Assembly: GCA_039805565.1 (NCBI GenBank)
Contig: JBDLTZ010000182.1
Location: 1 to 47,466 of the forward strand
Reading direction: 5' to 3'
DNA: 47,466 bases
Source of the DNA: CALJIC01 sp039805565
GTDB lineage: Bacteria > Chloroflexota > Chloroflexia > Chloroflexales > Roseiflexaceae
Shown here one piece after another: positions 29,872 through 38,281 of the stretch. The notes under the pieces were generated by a model that saw only the letters and a list, made by a program, of their open reading frames with translations, made no database searches and had not been told where the DNA came from. The position numbers were made by a program, and so were the translations under genes. Numbering within the stretch: the first letter of the stretch is position 1; each line of letters opens with the position of its first letter.

Positions 29872-31485
29872 ATGCCCAGCATGATTGTGGCGGCGGAGCC
29901 TGTGGCCGCCGAGGCCGGCGCGCGCGTGCTGATGCGCGGTGGCAACGCCGTGGACGCCGCCGTGACCTGCGCCTTCGTCCAGATGGTTGCGAACCCGCAG
30001 ATGTGCGGCCTCGGCGGGTATGCCCTCGCCACCGTACACCTGGCCGGGGATCCTGCCGCGCGCACCTACCTGCTCGACGCCCCCGCGCTCGCTGGGGCGC
30101 GCGCCACCCCCGAGATGTGGCAGGACCTCCTCATCCGGCCGAACCCAGACGGCTGGGGCTTCTTCCTCAAGGGCAAGGTGAACGACGCCGGCTACCAGTC
30201 GATCTGCACCCCGGGCACAGTGAGGGGCCTGGCCGAGCTACTGCGGCGCTGGGGCACCATCTCATGGGCCCAGGCGCTCGCGCCCGCCGCGCAGACGGCC
30301 GAGGAGGGGTTCATGGTGGACACCCACCTGGCCTCGCGCTGGAAGACGCGCTCGGTGTACCCCGAGGGGTGCTCCTTGCTCGACCTGGTGCTGATGAACG
30401 ACGAGGCGCGGCGGATCTATCTGACGCCCGAGGGCCTGCCGTACGACGAGGGCCAGCGGCTGCGGAGCCCGGACTACGCGCGCACCTTCCGGCGGCTGGC
30501 CGAGCGCGGGCCGGAGGACTTCTACACCGGCGAGCTGGCGCGCGAGATGACGGCGGACCTGGCGGCCAACGGCGCGCTAGTGACCGCCGAGGACCTGGCG
30601 GGGTACGCGGTGCGCGACGAAACCCCGACGACGGGGAGCTACCGCGGCTACACGGTGGTGAGCTCGCAGTCGCCGCACGGCGGCCCGACGCTGGTGGAGA
30701 TCCTGAACATCCTGGAGGGGTACGATCTGGCGGCGCTCGGGCACAACTCGCCGGAGTACATCCACACGGTGGCGATGGCGATGAAGGCGGCCTTCGCTGA
30801 CCGCGGCCGCTTTATCGGCGACCCCGCGTTCGTGGACGTGCCGCTGGAGCAGCTGACGAGCAAGGAGCGCGCGGCGCGCTGGCGCGACCGGATCGACGCC
30901 GGCCTACCGATCGCGGCCGACAGCCTGGACCCGGTGGGCGCGGGCACGACCCACGTGACGGTATTGGACGCGGCGGGCAACTGCGTGGCGCTGACCCACT
31001 CGCTCGGTATGTCCTCCGGGGTGATCACGCCGGGGCTGGGGTTCATGTACAACAACTCGATGGTGAACTTCGACCCGCTGCCGGGGCGGCGCAACTCGAT
31101 CGCGCCCGGCAAGGGGCGCTCGACGGGTATGTCGCCGACGATTGTCTACAAGGGCGACCGGCCGGTGCTGGTGCTGGGTGCGTCTGGGGCGAGCCGGATC
31201 ATCACCGGGGTGCTGCAGGTGATCCTGAACGTGCTGGACTTCGGCATGGGGGTGAGCGAGGCGGTGCTGGCGCCGCGCTTCGACTGCCAGGGTGAGCGGA
31301 TCGTGGTGCAGAACCGCATCCCGGAGTACGTGTGCGAGCGCGTGCGCGAGCGGCACCCGGTGGTGCGTATCCCACAGAGCCACGGGGCAATCAGTCTGGT
31401 GCAGGCGGCGGCGATCGACGAGGCGAGCGGGCGGCTGACGGGCTGCGCGGACACCGGTAGCTCGGGGATGGCGCTGCTGGTGTAG
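29872..31485 (+). CDS. Gamma-glutamyltransferase family protein
   Basis: 537 residues from ATG at 29872 with AAGGA nine bases upstream. The Ntn-hydrolase family cleaves gamma-glutamyl bonds, for example of glutathione, after self-cleavage into two chains. The new N-terminal Thr should be Thr359 in GTTHVTVLDAAGNCVALTHSLG. Other blocks: RGGNAVDAAVTCAFVQMVANPQMCGLGG, ICTPGTVRGLAELLRRWG, SSQSPHGGPTLVEILNILEGYD, GRSTGMSPTIVYKGDRPVLVLGASGASRI, and a C-terminal GCADTGSSGMALLV. Unlike many members it has no signal peptide, so it is probably cytoplasmic. The acceptor substrate is unknown. Confidence 0.92.
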   Translation: MPSMIVAAEPVAAEAGARVLMRGGNAVDAAVTCAFVQMVANPQMCGLGGYALATVHLAGDPAARTYLLDAPALAGARATPEMWQDLLIRPNPDGWGFFLKGKVNDAGYQSICTPGTVRGLAELLRRWGTISWAQALAPAAQTAEEGFMVDTHLASRWKTRSVYPEGCSLLDLVLMNDEARRIYLTPEGLPYDEGQRLRSPDYARTFRRLAERGPEDFYTGELAREMTADLAANGALVTAEDLAGYAVRDETPTTGSYRGYTVVSSQSPHGGPTLVEILNILEGYDLAALGHNSPEYIHTVAMAMKAAFADRGRFIGDPAFVDVPLEQLTSKERAARWRDRIDAGLPIAADSLDPVGAGTTHVTVLDAAGNCVALTHSLGMSSGVITPGLGFMYNNSMVNFDPLPGRRNSIAPGKGRSTGMSPTIVYKGDRPVLVLGASGASRIITGVLQVILNVLDFGMGVSEAVLAPRFDCQGERIVVQNRIPEYVCERVRERHPVVRIPQSHGAISLVQAAAIDEASGRLTGCADTGSSGMALLV

Positions 31486-31499
31486 GGCGCGAGATTCCA

Positions 31500-31595
31500 G
31501 ACCTGCCAGGCATCAGTTACACATCGCCCGGCACGGAGCGAGCGAGCAAACACACCAGGCCAGCAACCTTTCTTGAGGCGCTGGCCTGGCAGGTC
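31500..31595. repeat. GACCTGCCAGGC inverted repeat with alternative inner hairpin
   Basis: GACCTGCCAGGC at 31500-31511 pairs exactly with 31584-31595 (12 bp). Inside, CCAGGCCAGC at 31555-31564 pairs exactly with 31580-31589 (10 bp). The two stems share bases 31584-31589 and so exclude each other. The element follows the gamma-glutamyltransferase stop by 14 nt and may end its transcript, though there is no T-tract. Confidence 0.65.
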
Positions 31596-31613
31596 TCTCG
31601 CACGAAATAATAA

Positions 31614-31649
31614 TCAGGCCGGCCCTCTGGGAGCAGAGGGCCGGCCTGA
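31614..31649 (-). terminator. Intrinsic terminator of the MalK-type ATPase gene
   Basis: TCAGGCCGGCCCTCT (31614-31628) pairs perfectly with 31635-31649, a 15-bp stem with a 6-nt loop. On the minus strand it is followed by TTATTATTT, a usable T-tract, 20 nt after the stop codon at 31669. It also faces the plus-strand gene and may act in both directions. Confidence 0.85.
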
Positions 31650-31668
31650 TAGGTCTCTTGTCGGTCGG

Positions 31669-32772
<1,104 letters not shown>

Positions 32773-32821
32773 TGCCGTGTGCTCCTTTGCAGTGAGGGAC
32801 CTGGGATAGTATTCTGTTTCT

Positions 32822-32926
32822 CGGGGGCTGCGCCCCCGGACCCCCGCTTGGCGCCGAGGCGCCGAGCGGAAGAAGGTAGTATCTTTAGGCTACGACCCCG
32901 CTTGGCGCCGAGGCGCCGAGCGGAAG
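32822..32926. repeat. Three consecutive hairpins including a 31-bp direct repeat
   Basis: CGGGGGC (32822-32828) and GCCCCCG (32832-32838) form the first hairpin. A 31-bp sequence is then present twice without mismatch, 32842-32872 and 32896-32926; each copy holds the palindrome CCGCTTGGCGCC/GGCGCCGAGCGG. A partial third copy (GACCCCGCCTGGCACC) begins near 32944. The block lies downstream of the LacI gene and upstream of the ATPase gene on the minus strand, and may end the LacI transcript. Confidence 0.8.
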
Positions 32927-32965
32927 GGGCTCGTGTCGTTGGGCTGGACCCCGCCTGGCACCATC

Positions 32966-33985
32966 TCAGGGAGTGCGCGGCGGAGCGGTGGACCGGCGGA
33001 TCATCAGGCGGGCGCCGAGGGTGACCTGCCGGGCCGCCCGCTGCTTGCCCTGCACCGCGTCGTCGAGCAGGGCGGCCAGGTGCTCGCCGATTGCGCGCCG
33101 CGGCTGGCGCAGGGCCGTGAGCGGCGGGTGGCTGTGCGATGCCCGCGGCGTGTCATCGAACCCCACCAGCGACACGTCCCGCCCGACGGCGAGGCCCCCA
33201 TCGTAGAGGGCGTGCATCGCACCGAATGCGAGCTCGTCGCTACAGGCCAGGACAGCGGTGGGCGGCTCGGGCGCGCTGAGCAGCTCGCTCATGGCCTGGT
33301 AGCCGTCCTCCTCGGAGCGTCCGCCCTCGACGATCAGGCGCGGGTCGGGCTCGACCCCGGCGGCCTCGAGCGCGTCGGCGTAGCCCTGGTAGCGCGGCTC
33401 GCTCTCGGCGAGCTCGGAGGGCAGCTGTATGAGGCCGATGCGGCGGTGGCCGAGGCTGAGCAGGTGCTCGGCTGCGGCCTGGGCAGCGGCCCGGCCATCT
33501 ACCGTGACGGAGAGGCTCTCGCAGCCCTCGGGGGCTGGCCCAGCGCAGACGTGCGGCACGCCTGCCTCGCACAGGGCGCGGGCGCGCTCGTCGCCTACCT
33601 GCATGTCCAGTAAGATCAGGCCATCCACGCGGCCGGTGCGTGCGAGGTTGATGCAGAGCTCGGCCTCGGGCTGCTCGCCCCGTATCGGCGCCAGCAGCAG
33701 GTAGTAGCCACGCAGGGCCGCCGCGTCCGACAGGCCGGAGATCAGCTCGGCCAGCACCGGGTCCGAGAGGCGTCCCGCCGGGCCGGAGAGTGTCAGGCCG
33801 AGGGTGTGGCTGCGACCGCGCAGGCTGCGGGCGGCGTGGCGCGGCTGGTAGTCCAGCACTGCCACCGCCTCCATCACACGACGGCGCGTCTCGTCCGTGA
33901 CCGTCCCGGTGCCGTTGAGCACGTAGGAGACGGTTGCAGTGGAGACACCTGCCATCTGTGCGACCTGCTTGATCGTTGCCTGCAT
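32966..33985 (-). CDS. LacI-family transcriptional regulator
   Basis: 339 residues from ATG at 33985; a GTG at 34003 would add six residues. Residues 1-50 form the helix-turn-helix (ATIKQVAQMAGVSTATVSYVLNG) and hinge helix (YQPRHAARSLRG); the rest is a periplasmic-binding-protein-like sugar-sensing domain (LGLTLSGPAGRLSDPVLAELISGL, VDGLILLDMQVGDERA, HLLSLGHRRIGLIQLP, AVLACSDELAFGAMHALYDGGLAVGRDVSLVGFDDTP). It probably represses until its sugar binds. A perfect palindrome sits at its own transcription start, so autoregulation is likely. Neighbouring sugar genes are candidate targets, though I see no second copy of the operator. Confidence 0.94.
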   Translation of the reverse strand: MQATIKQVAQMAGVSTATVSYVLNGTGTVTDETRRRVMEAVAVLDYQPRHAARSLRGRSHTLGLTLSGPAGRLSDPVLAELISGLSDAAALRGYYLLLAPIRGEQPEAELCINLARTGRVDGLILLDMQVGDERARALCEAGVPHVCAGPAPEGCESLSVTVDGRAAAQAAAEHLLSLGHRRIGLIQLPSELAESEPRYQGYADALEAAGVEPDPRLIVEGGRSEEDGYQAMSELLSAPEPPTAVLACSDELAFGAMHALYDGGLAVGRDVSLVGFDDTPRASHSHPPLTALRQPRRAIGEHLAALLDDAVQGKQRAARQVTLGARLMIRRSTAPPRTP

Positions 33986-34002
33986 AGCGCTTAAACGATT
34001 CA

Positions 34003-34022
34003 CCGCTTAATTGGTTAAGCGG
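34003..34022. promoter_or_regulatory. Probable LacI-type operator
   Basis: CCGCTTAATTGGTTAAGCGG is a perfect inverted repeat (8-bp arms, TTGG centre) that begins right after the -10 box of the LacI-family gene and so covers its start point. A third half-site, CGCTTAA, stands at about 33988-33994 on the plus strand. Repressor binding here would block transcription. Confidence 0.75.
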
Positions 34023-34051
34023 AGTATAGCATGGTCAATATCTGGTGTCAA
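34023..34051 (-). promoter_or_regulatory. Consensus promoter of the LacI-family gene
   Basis: On the minus strand TTGACA (34046-34051, perfect) and TATACT (34023-34028) are 17 bp apart, and TG at 34030-34031 adds an extended -10. The core shares 14 nt with the moaC promoter at 2365. Confidence 0.85.
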
Positions 34052-34103
34052 TGGGGTTTTGAGGCTTTCTCCCGCCCCTGTACAGGCCTGCGGCAAGCAC
34101 AAC

Positions 34104-36356
34104 CTACCGCAGCGTCTCGCCGAGCGTGGTCGGGGTCAGCCCGGCCGCGCGCAGCTGGTCGATCCAGCCGCCGAGTCGTGCCGAGGTGCTCTCGCGGCCG
34201 TGCATCAGCAGGATGGCGCCACTCCCCGGCTCGGGCTTGCCGCCCAGCCCCGCGATCCAGCCGTCGATCGCGTCGTCGTCGGCGGACCAGTGGTAGGCCA
34301 CATACCCCTCGGCCGCGGCCATAGCGAGGGTATCGGGCGTGGTTTCGCCGTAGGGGAAGCGGAAGTAGGGGCGCGTGCTGGCGCCAGTGACCTCCCGCAC
34401 GATGCGCTCGGCCTCGCGGATCTCGGCGGTCGCCCCGTCTAGCCCGATCTGTGTGAAGGAGGGGTGCGTGAGCGAGTGGTTGCCGATCTCGTGCCCCTCC
34501 TGCACGATCGCCCGGGCCGCGTCGGGGTAGCTCTCCGCCCACCGGCCGGTGACGAAGAAGGTGCCCTTGACCCCCTTCTCGCGCATGACCTCGAGGATGG
34601 CGAGCAGGGACGCGCCATCGATCTCGATGTCGAAGGTGAGCGCGACCTTGGGCGACGCGCGGTTGCCATGCGAGACGACCGGCGCGGGCGCGCCGGCCAC
34701 CCCCTCGCTGTACACAGGCACGGCCAGGCGCCGGTCGGCGGGCAGGGGCGCCTCAGGGTCCACGCGGTTCAGCTCGGCGATCGCCAAGGGGTCGCCGCCG
34801 AGCCTCTGGGCGACCGAGGCCGGGGTGTCGCCGGCAGCGGTGACGTAGCTGACGTAGCCAGCGGGCGTGGGGGCCGGGGTGGGCGTGGGGGCCGGGGTGG
34901 GCGTGGGCGTGACGGTGGGGGCGAATGGGTTGGTCAGTCCGAACACGCCCGCCTGGAGGCTCTCGCCGCCCGCTGTCGCCCGGGCCGCGCTCCCGCCGCT
35001 GTCGCCTGTCCCGAGTGCGCGCCCCGCCAGGAGGAGCAGCACGAAGACCGCCGCGGCCGCGACGAGCGTCTGAGGGCGGAGGAGGCGGGCCGGAGGCGCG
35101 GGGCGCGAGCTCTCGCGCACGAGCCCGATGCTCTCGAAGTCCTGGTCGGATCGCGCAGACCTGCGATCGCCCGAGCGCCAGACGGGTGGCGGTGCGGGGA
35201 GCGATATGCTTCTGCTCACCGCCCTGTCGCCCGGCAGGGATGTGCGATCGTCGGCGTGCGCAACCTGGGGGAGCGCGGGGAGGGAGGCGCTTTTGCTCGT
35301 CGCCCTGCCGCCCGCGCGAGTCGCGAAGAGCTGCTCGGCGCCGGGGAGCAGGCGCAGCTGCGGCATGGGCGCGTGCGGGCCGAGCGCCTCCTCGGCGAGG
35401 GTGCGCCGCCCGAAGGTGACCGCGAGGTCGGCGGGGGCGCCGTGGGCGAGCGTGCCGTAGAGCGTGGCGGCGAACGCGGCGGTGTGCGCGGGGAGCAGCG
35501 GCCCGCCCAGGGCCACCGTCGCAGGGCGCGTGGGGTCGAGCATCATGGAGCCGAGCAGGGCGGGCCCGATGCTGAGGTGCCGGCCGTCGCCGTGGCCGCC
35601 GGCGAAGGTGACGAGGCGCAGGTCCGTGGCGGGCGCCAGGATGTCGGCCAGCTCGTCAGGGGGGACGCCGCGCCCGAGGACCAGCTCGAGGCGCTCGTCG
35701 CGGGTGATGCCGGCTGGGCCGGCGATGTGGAGCGCGTGGAAGGGTGTGGAGGCCAGGGCGCGCCGCAGCCGATCCGGCGTGGCCTCGTGGAGCAGCTCCA
35801 GGGCCACGATCCCCTGGCGCTGCTCCTGGCCGAGGGCGGCCTCGAGCGCGTGGAGCTGGAGGGACTCGGCGCGGTCGGCGGCGGCGAGGACGCGGAGCGG
35901 GCCGCTCACAGCGACGGGGGCCGCAGGCTGCGCCCGACGTGTGACCCGCACGAGCGTGTAGTCCTCGCGCAGCGCGGGGGTCCAGCGGGAGGTGCCGCCG
36001 AGCGTGAGCCACTCCCAGGGCAGTGCGGCCAGCTGGTAGTCGGCGATCTGGAGCTGGAGCTGCACCCGACGCCCGCCGCCGCCGGACTCGCGCGCGACGC
36101 GGAGGAGCAGGTCGCGCACGGGCGGGCTGAAGAGCGCGCGCCCCATGGCCCGCCCGAGCTCGGCGGGCTCCTCGACGGCAACGGGGGACCCGCCGAGCTG
36201 GAGCAGCCGAGCGCTGAGCTGGGGCAGCGCCTCGTGCAGGCGCACCTCGGCGACTTCCTCAAGCCCTCCCGCGGTGGCTCGTGCCGTGTAGACGCCCTGG
36301 GACGGGCCAGGTCCCAGGGTGATGAGGAAGGGGGTGACATGCTGGGTCGTTGCCAT
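34104..36356 (-). CDS. Membrane protein with CHAT-like, LysM and NodB polysaccharide deacetylase domains
   Basis: 750 residues from ATG at 36356 with GGAGAAGG upstream. Residues about 95-320 resemble a CHAT caspase-like domain (YQLAALPWEWL, FHALHIAGPAG with His210, LRLVTFAGGHGDGR, AAFAATLYGTLAHG), but the usual Cys after the LVxLxA strand is missing. Residues 350-400 hold an internal repeat; a membrane helix spans about 429-447; a Pro/Thr linker 482-499; LysM about 501-548; and NodB about 569-750 with TFD (574-576), His627/His631, RFPYG (666-670) and LLMHG. The deacetylase should face outside, and LysM should bind glycan. The second Asp of the usual TFDD is Ile577. Role: perhaps wall or exopolysaccharide deacetylation under an inside sensor. 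Confidence 0.8.
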   Translation of the reverse strand: MATTQHVTPFLITLGPGPSQGVYTARATAGGLEEVAEVRLHEALPQLSARLLQLGGSPVAVEEPAELGRAMGRALFSPPVRDLLLRVARESGGGGRRVQLQLQIADYQLAALPWEWLTLGGTSRWTPALREDYTLVRVTRRAQPAAPVAVSGPLRVLAAADRAESLQLHALEAALGQEQRQGIVALELLHEATPDRLRRALASTPFHALHIAGPAGITRDERLELVLGRGVPPDELADILAPATDLRLVTFAGGHGDGRHLSIGPALLGSMMLDPTRPATVALGGPLLPAHTAAFAATLYGTLAHGAPADLAVTFGRRTLAEEALGPHAPMPQLRLLPGAEQLFATRAGGRATSKSASLPALPQVAHADDRTSLPGDRAVSRSISLPAPPPVWRSGDRRSARSDQDFESIGLVRESSRPAPPARLLRPQTLVAAAAVFVLLLLAGRALGTGDSGGSAARATAGGESLQAGVFGLTNPFAPTVTPTPTPAPTPTPAPTPAGYVSYVTAAGDTPASVAQRLGGDPLAIAELNRVDPEAPLPADRRLAVPVYSEGVAGAPAPVVSHGNRASPKVALTFDIEIDGASLLAILEVMREKGVKGTFFVTGRWAESYPDAARAIVQEGHEIGNHSLTHPSFTQIGLDGATAEIREAERIVREVTGASTRPYFRFPYGETTPDTLAMAAAEGYVAYHWSADDDAIDGWIAGLGGKPEPGSGAILLMHGRESTSARLGGWIDQLRAAGLTPTTLGETLR

Positions 36357-36401
36357 GCACCTTCTCCGCTTGCCGCATAGGGAGGCCCTCACACCCAGCC
36401 G

Positions 36402-36421
36402 CTCTCCCGGCTGCGGGAGAG
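36402..36421. repeat. Small hairpin in the gap between GH35-like and CHAT/NodB genes
   Basis: CTCTCCCG (36402-36409) pairs with CGGGAGAG (36414-36421). The surrounding phrase from CCCTCACACCCAG resembles a class of short intergenic repeat seen in many high-GC bacteria. The remaining gap 36422-36637 is GC-rich with small palindromes (GGCGC near 36585 and GCGCC near 36596) and no gene that I can support. Confidence 0.5.
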
Positions 36422-36637
36422 GGGAGCTCAACGCGGCGTGATGGGCCAAACCGCAGATCTCGTACGGGTTTCTCGCCGCCTCCGCGCCCCGCAGTGCGGG
36501 TGGCGCGGCCTCGGGCCGTCAGGCAGTTGGGATGTTGGGCCGCCCCGGAAGGGCTCGGGCCGGGCACGGGCAGCCCGCACTGTCGGCGCGTCTTTGCGCC
36601 AGCGGAAGAGCGGGCGTCCCGGTCGGCAAGGTGACTG

Positions 36638-38239
36638 TTACTCGGCCAGGATGACCCGTACGAGGCCGACGTCGGGCGCGACCCACAGGCCGTAGTCCAT
36701 CTCGTCGCCGTTGCGCCGCCGCCCGGGGACCCAGGTCTCGCCCTCGAAGCGGCCCTCCTCGATCAGCACGTGGCCCGCGAGACGCGCGGCGAGGAACTGC
36801 TCGCTGAGCTGCGGCGTGGCGAGGATGGCGCGCGGCTCCTGCTTGCGGCGGACGATCAGGCGGTAGCCGGCCCCGCAGAGAAACAGCTCGCGCTCGCCGG
36901 CGCGGATGATCAGGCCGCGGCCGCGCTCGGGCGTGGCGGCGCGCGGGTGGCGGAAGTCGCGCCAGATGAAGCCCTGGTCCCCCTCGCTGAACACCGCCAT
37001 GGCCTCGTAGTCTCCCATGTCGATGTACTGCGCGCCCATGTGCTCCTCCTGCGCCACTGCGTAGAGCTGGCCGGCGGCCTGGTACCTGAGGATGAGCGGG
37101 ATGGCGGCGGCGGCGCAGCGGAAGCTGTCGATCAGCGCGCGGCGCTCCGGGTGCGGCTCGCCGTCCGGGCCGAGCAGGCTCTCGATGCCGAAGGCGGCAT
37201 AGCCGACGGCGCCGTGCTCGGCGATGGCGTAGAACATATTGCGCGTGTTAGCGCCGCCGGGCATCGACTCAGGGATGAAGAGCGGGTTGTCGGGCCGGGC
37301 GTAGCCGGCGCAGATCGCGCGGTAGCCGGCGTGGGCCTCGATGTAGATGTCTGGCGCGATCAGGTCGAGGTGCGGCGCGGCGTAGCGCCAGATGTCGAGC
37401 GCGGTGAGCGTGCCGCCGCCCGAGGGGTAGCTCACGCCGGCGGTGCGCCAGCCCATCTCGCCGAGCCAGACGTTGGTGTAGAGCGGGAGGTCGTAGGCCT
37501 GCTTGCCGGCCGCGGCGATCGCGTCGATGTAGCGGGCGATGCTGTGGGCGGTGAGGAGCTCGCCGGCCATGGGGCCGAAGAGCTCGGGCCAGGTGCCGGC
37601 GGCCCGCTCGCCCTGCGCGCGCCAGGCGGCGTGGGCGGCGCTGCCCTCGGCGTGGGCGATGACCTCGACGAGGCCGGCGGGGACGGGGGAGCGCAGCTCG
37701 CGCTCGGCCTCGGGCCCGTAGTCGCGGTCGCTGCCGAGGATACCGGGCTCGTTCTCGACCTGCACCGCGATCACGGTGCGCTCGGCGGCGTCGCGCTCGC
37801 GCAGGTGGCGCATAAGGGCCGTGAAGGCGCGCGCGTCCGCGTCGCGGGTGGCCTCACAGTGCGAGGAGAGCACGGCGATCGGGAGGCCGCCGGGGCCGAC
37901 GACGCGGCGGAAGCGGGCGGTGTCGGCCTTGACCCAGGCGGGGGCGTAGGCCATGACGCCGTTCTTCCAGGTGGCGAACCAGAGGAGGACGAGGCGCAGG
38001 CCGCGGGCGCGGGCGCCCTCGAGGAGCATGTCCACCGAGGCGAAGTCGAATCGGCCCTCCTCGGGCTCGACCTGCTCCCAGTAGACCGGGACCTCGGCGG
38101 TGTTGGCGTGCATGAGCTCGAGGGCGCGCCAGGCCACCTCCATATCCTCGGCGCGGTAGGCGCTGGAGTTGTGGACCTGACCGCCCAGCGGGAAGAAGGG
38201 CTTGCCGTCGACCGTGAAGACGTGTGCGCGAGCTGACAT
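36638..38239 (-). CDS. Beta-galactosidase-like glycoside hydrolase (GH35/DUF5597 type)
   Basis: 533 residues, no signal peptide, so probably cytoplasmic. TIM-barrel start: FTVDGKPFFPLGGQVHNSSAYRAEDMEVAWRALELMHANTAEVPVYWEQVEPEEGRFDF, typical of GH35/GH42. Catalytic candidates: acid/base Glu164 in AVQVENEPG and nucleophile Glu324 in LFIPESMPGG. Residues about 400-530 form a beta-rich C-terminal domain of the DUF5597 type. The substrate is probably a beta-galactoside, unproven. It follows the glycosyltransferase gene by 42 nt on the same strand, so the two are likely co-transcribed, and it lies near the LacI-family gene. Confidence 0.85.
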   Translation of the reverse strand: MSARAHVFTVDGKPFFPLGGQVHNSSAYRAEDMEVAWRALELMHANTAEVPVYWEQVEPEEGRFDFASVDMLLEGARARGLRLVLLWFATWKNGVMAYAPAWVKADTARFRRVVGPGGLPIAVLSSHCEATRDADARAFTALMRHLRERDAAERTVIAVQVENEPGILGSDRDYGPEAERELRSPVPAGLVEVIAHAEGSAAHAAWRAQGERAAGTWPELFGPMAGELLTAHSIARYIDAIAAAGKQAYDLPLYTNVWLGEMGWRTAGVSYPSGGGTLTALDIWRYAAPHLDLIAPDIYIEAHAGYRAICAGYARPDNPLFIPESMPGGANTRNMFYAIAEHGAVGYAAFGIESLLGPDGEPHPERRALIDSFRCAAAAIPLILRYQAAGQLYAVAQEEHMGAQYIDMGDYEAMAVFSEGDQGFIWRDFRHPRAATPERGRGLIIRAGERELFLCGAGYRLIVRRKQEPRAILATPQLSEQFLAARLAGHVLIEEGRFEGETWVPGRRRNGDEMDYGLWVAPDVGLVRVILAE

Positions 38240-38281
38240 TGGTCGCCTCTCATCGTTCAGGGTGCGTGGGTTAGAGAAGAT

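Noticed and set aside
34464..36380. 638-codon open frame on the plus strand opposite the CHAT/LysM/NodB gene
   Set aside because: Low-complexity Gly/Arg/Ala translation with no recognisable motif, while the minus-strand frame has clear domains.
36770..38236. 488-codon open frame on the plus strand opposite the GH35-like gene
   Set aside because: Shadow of a well-supported hydrolase; no motif or ribosome binding site.
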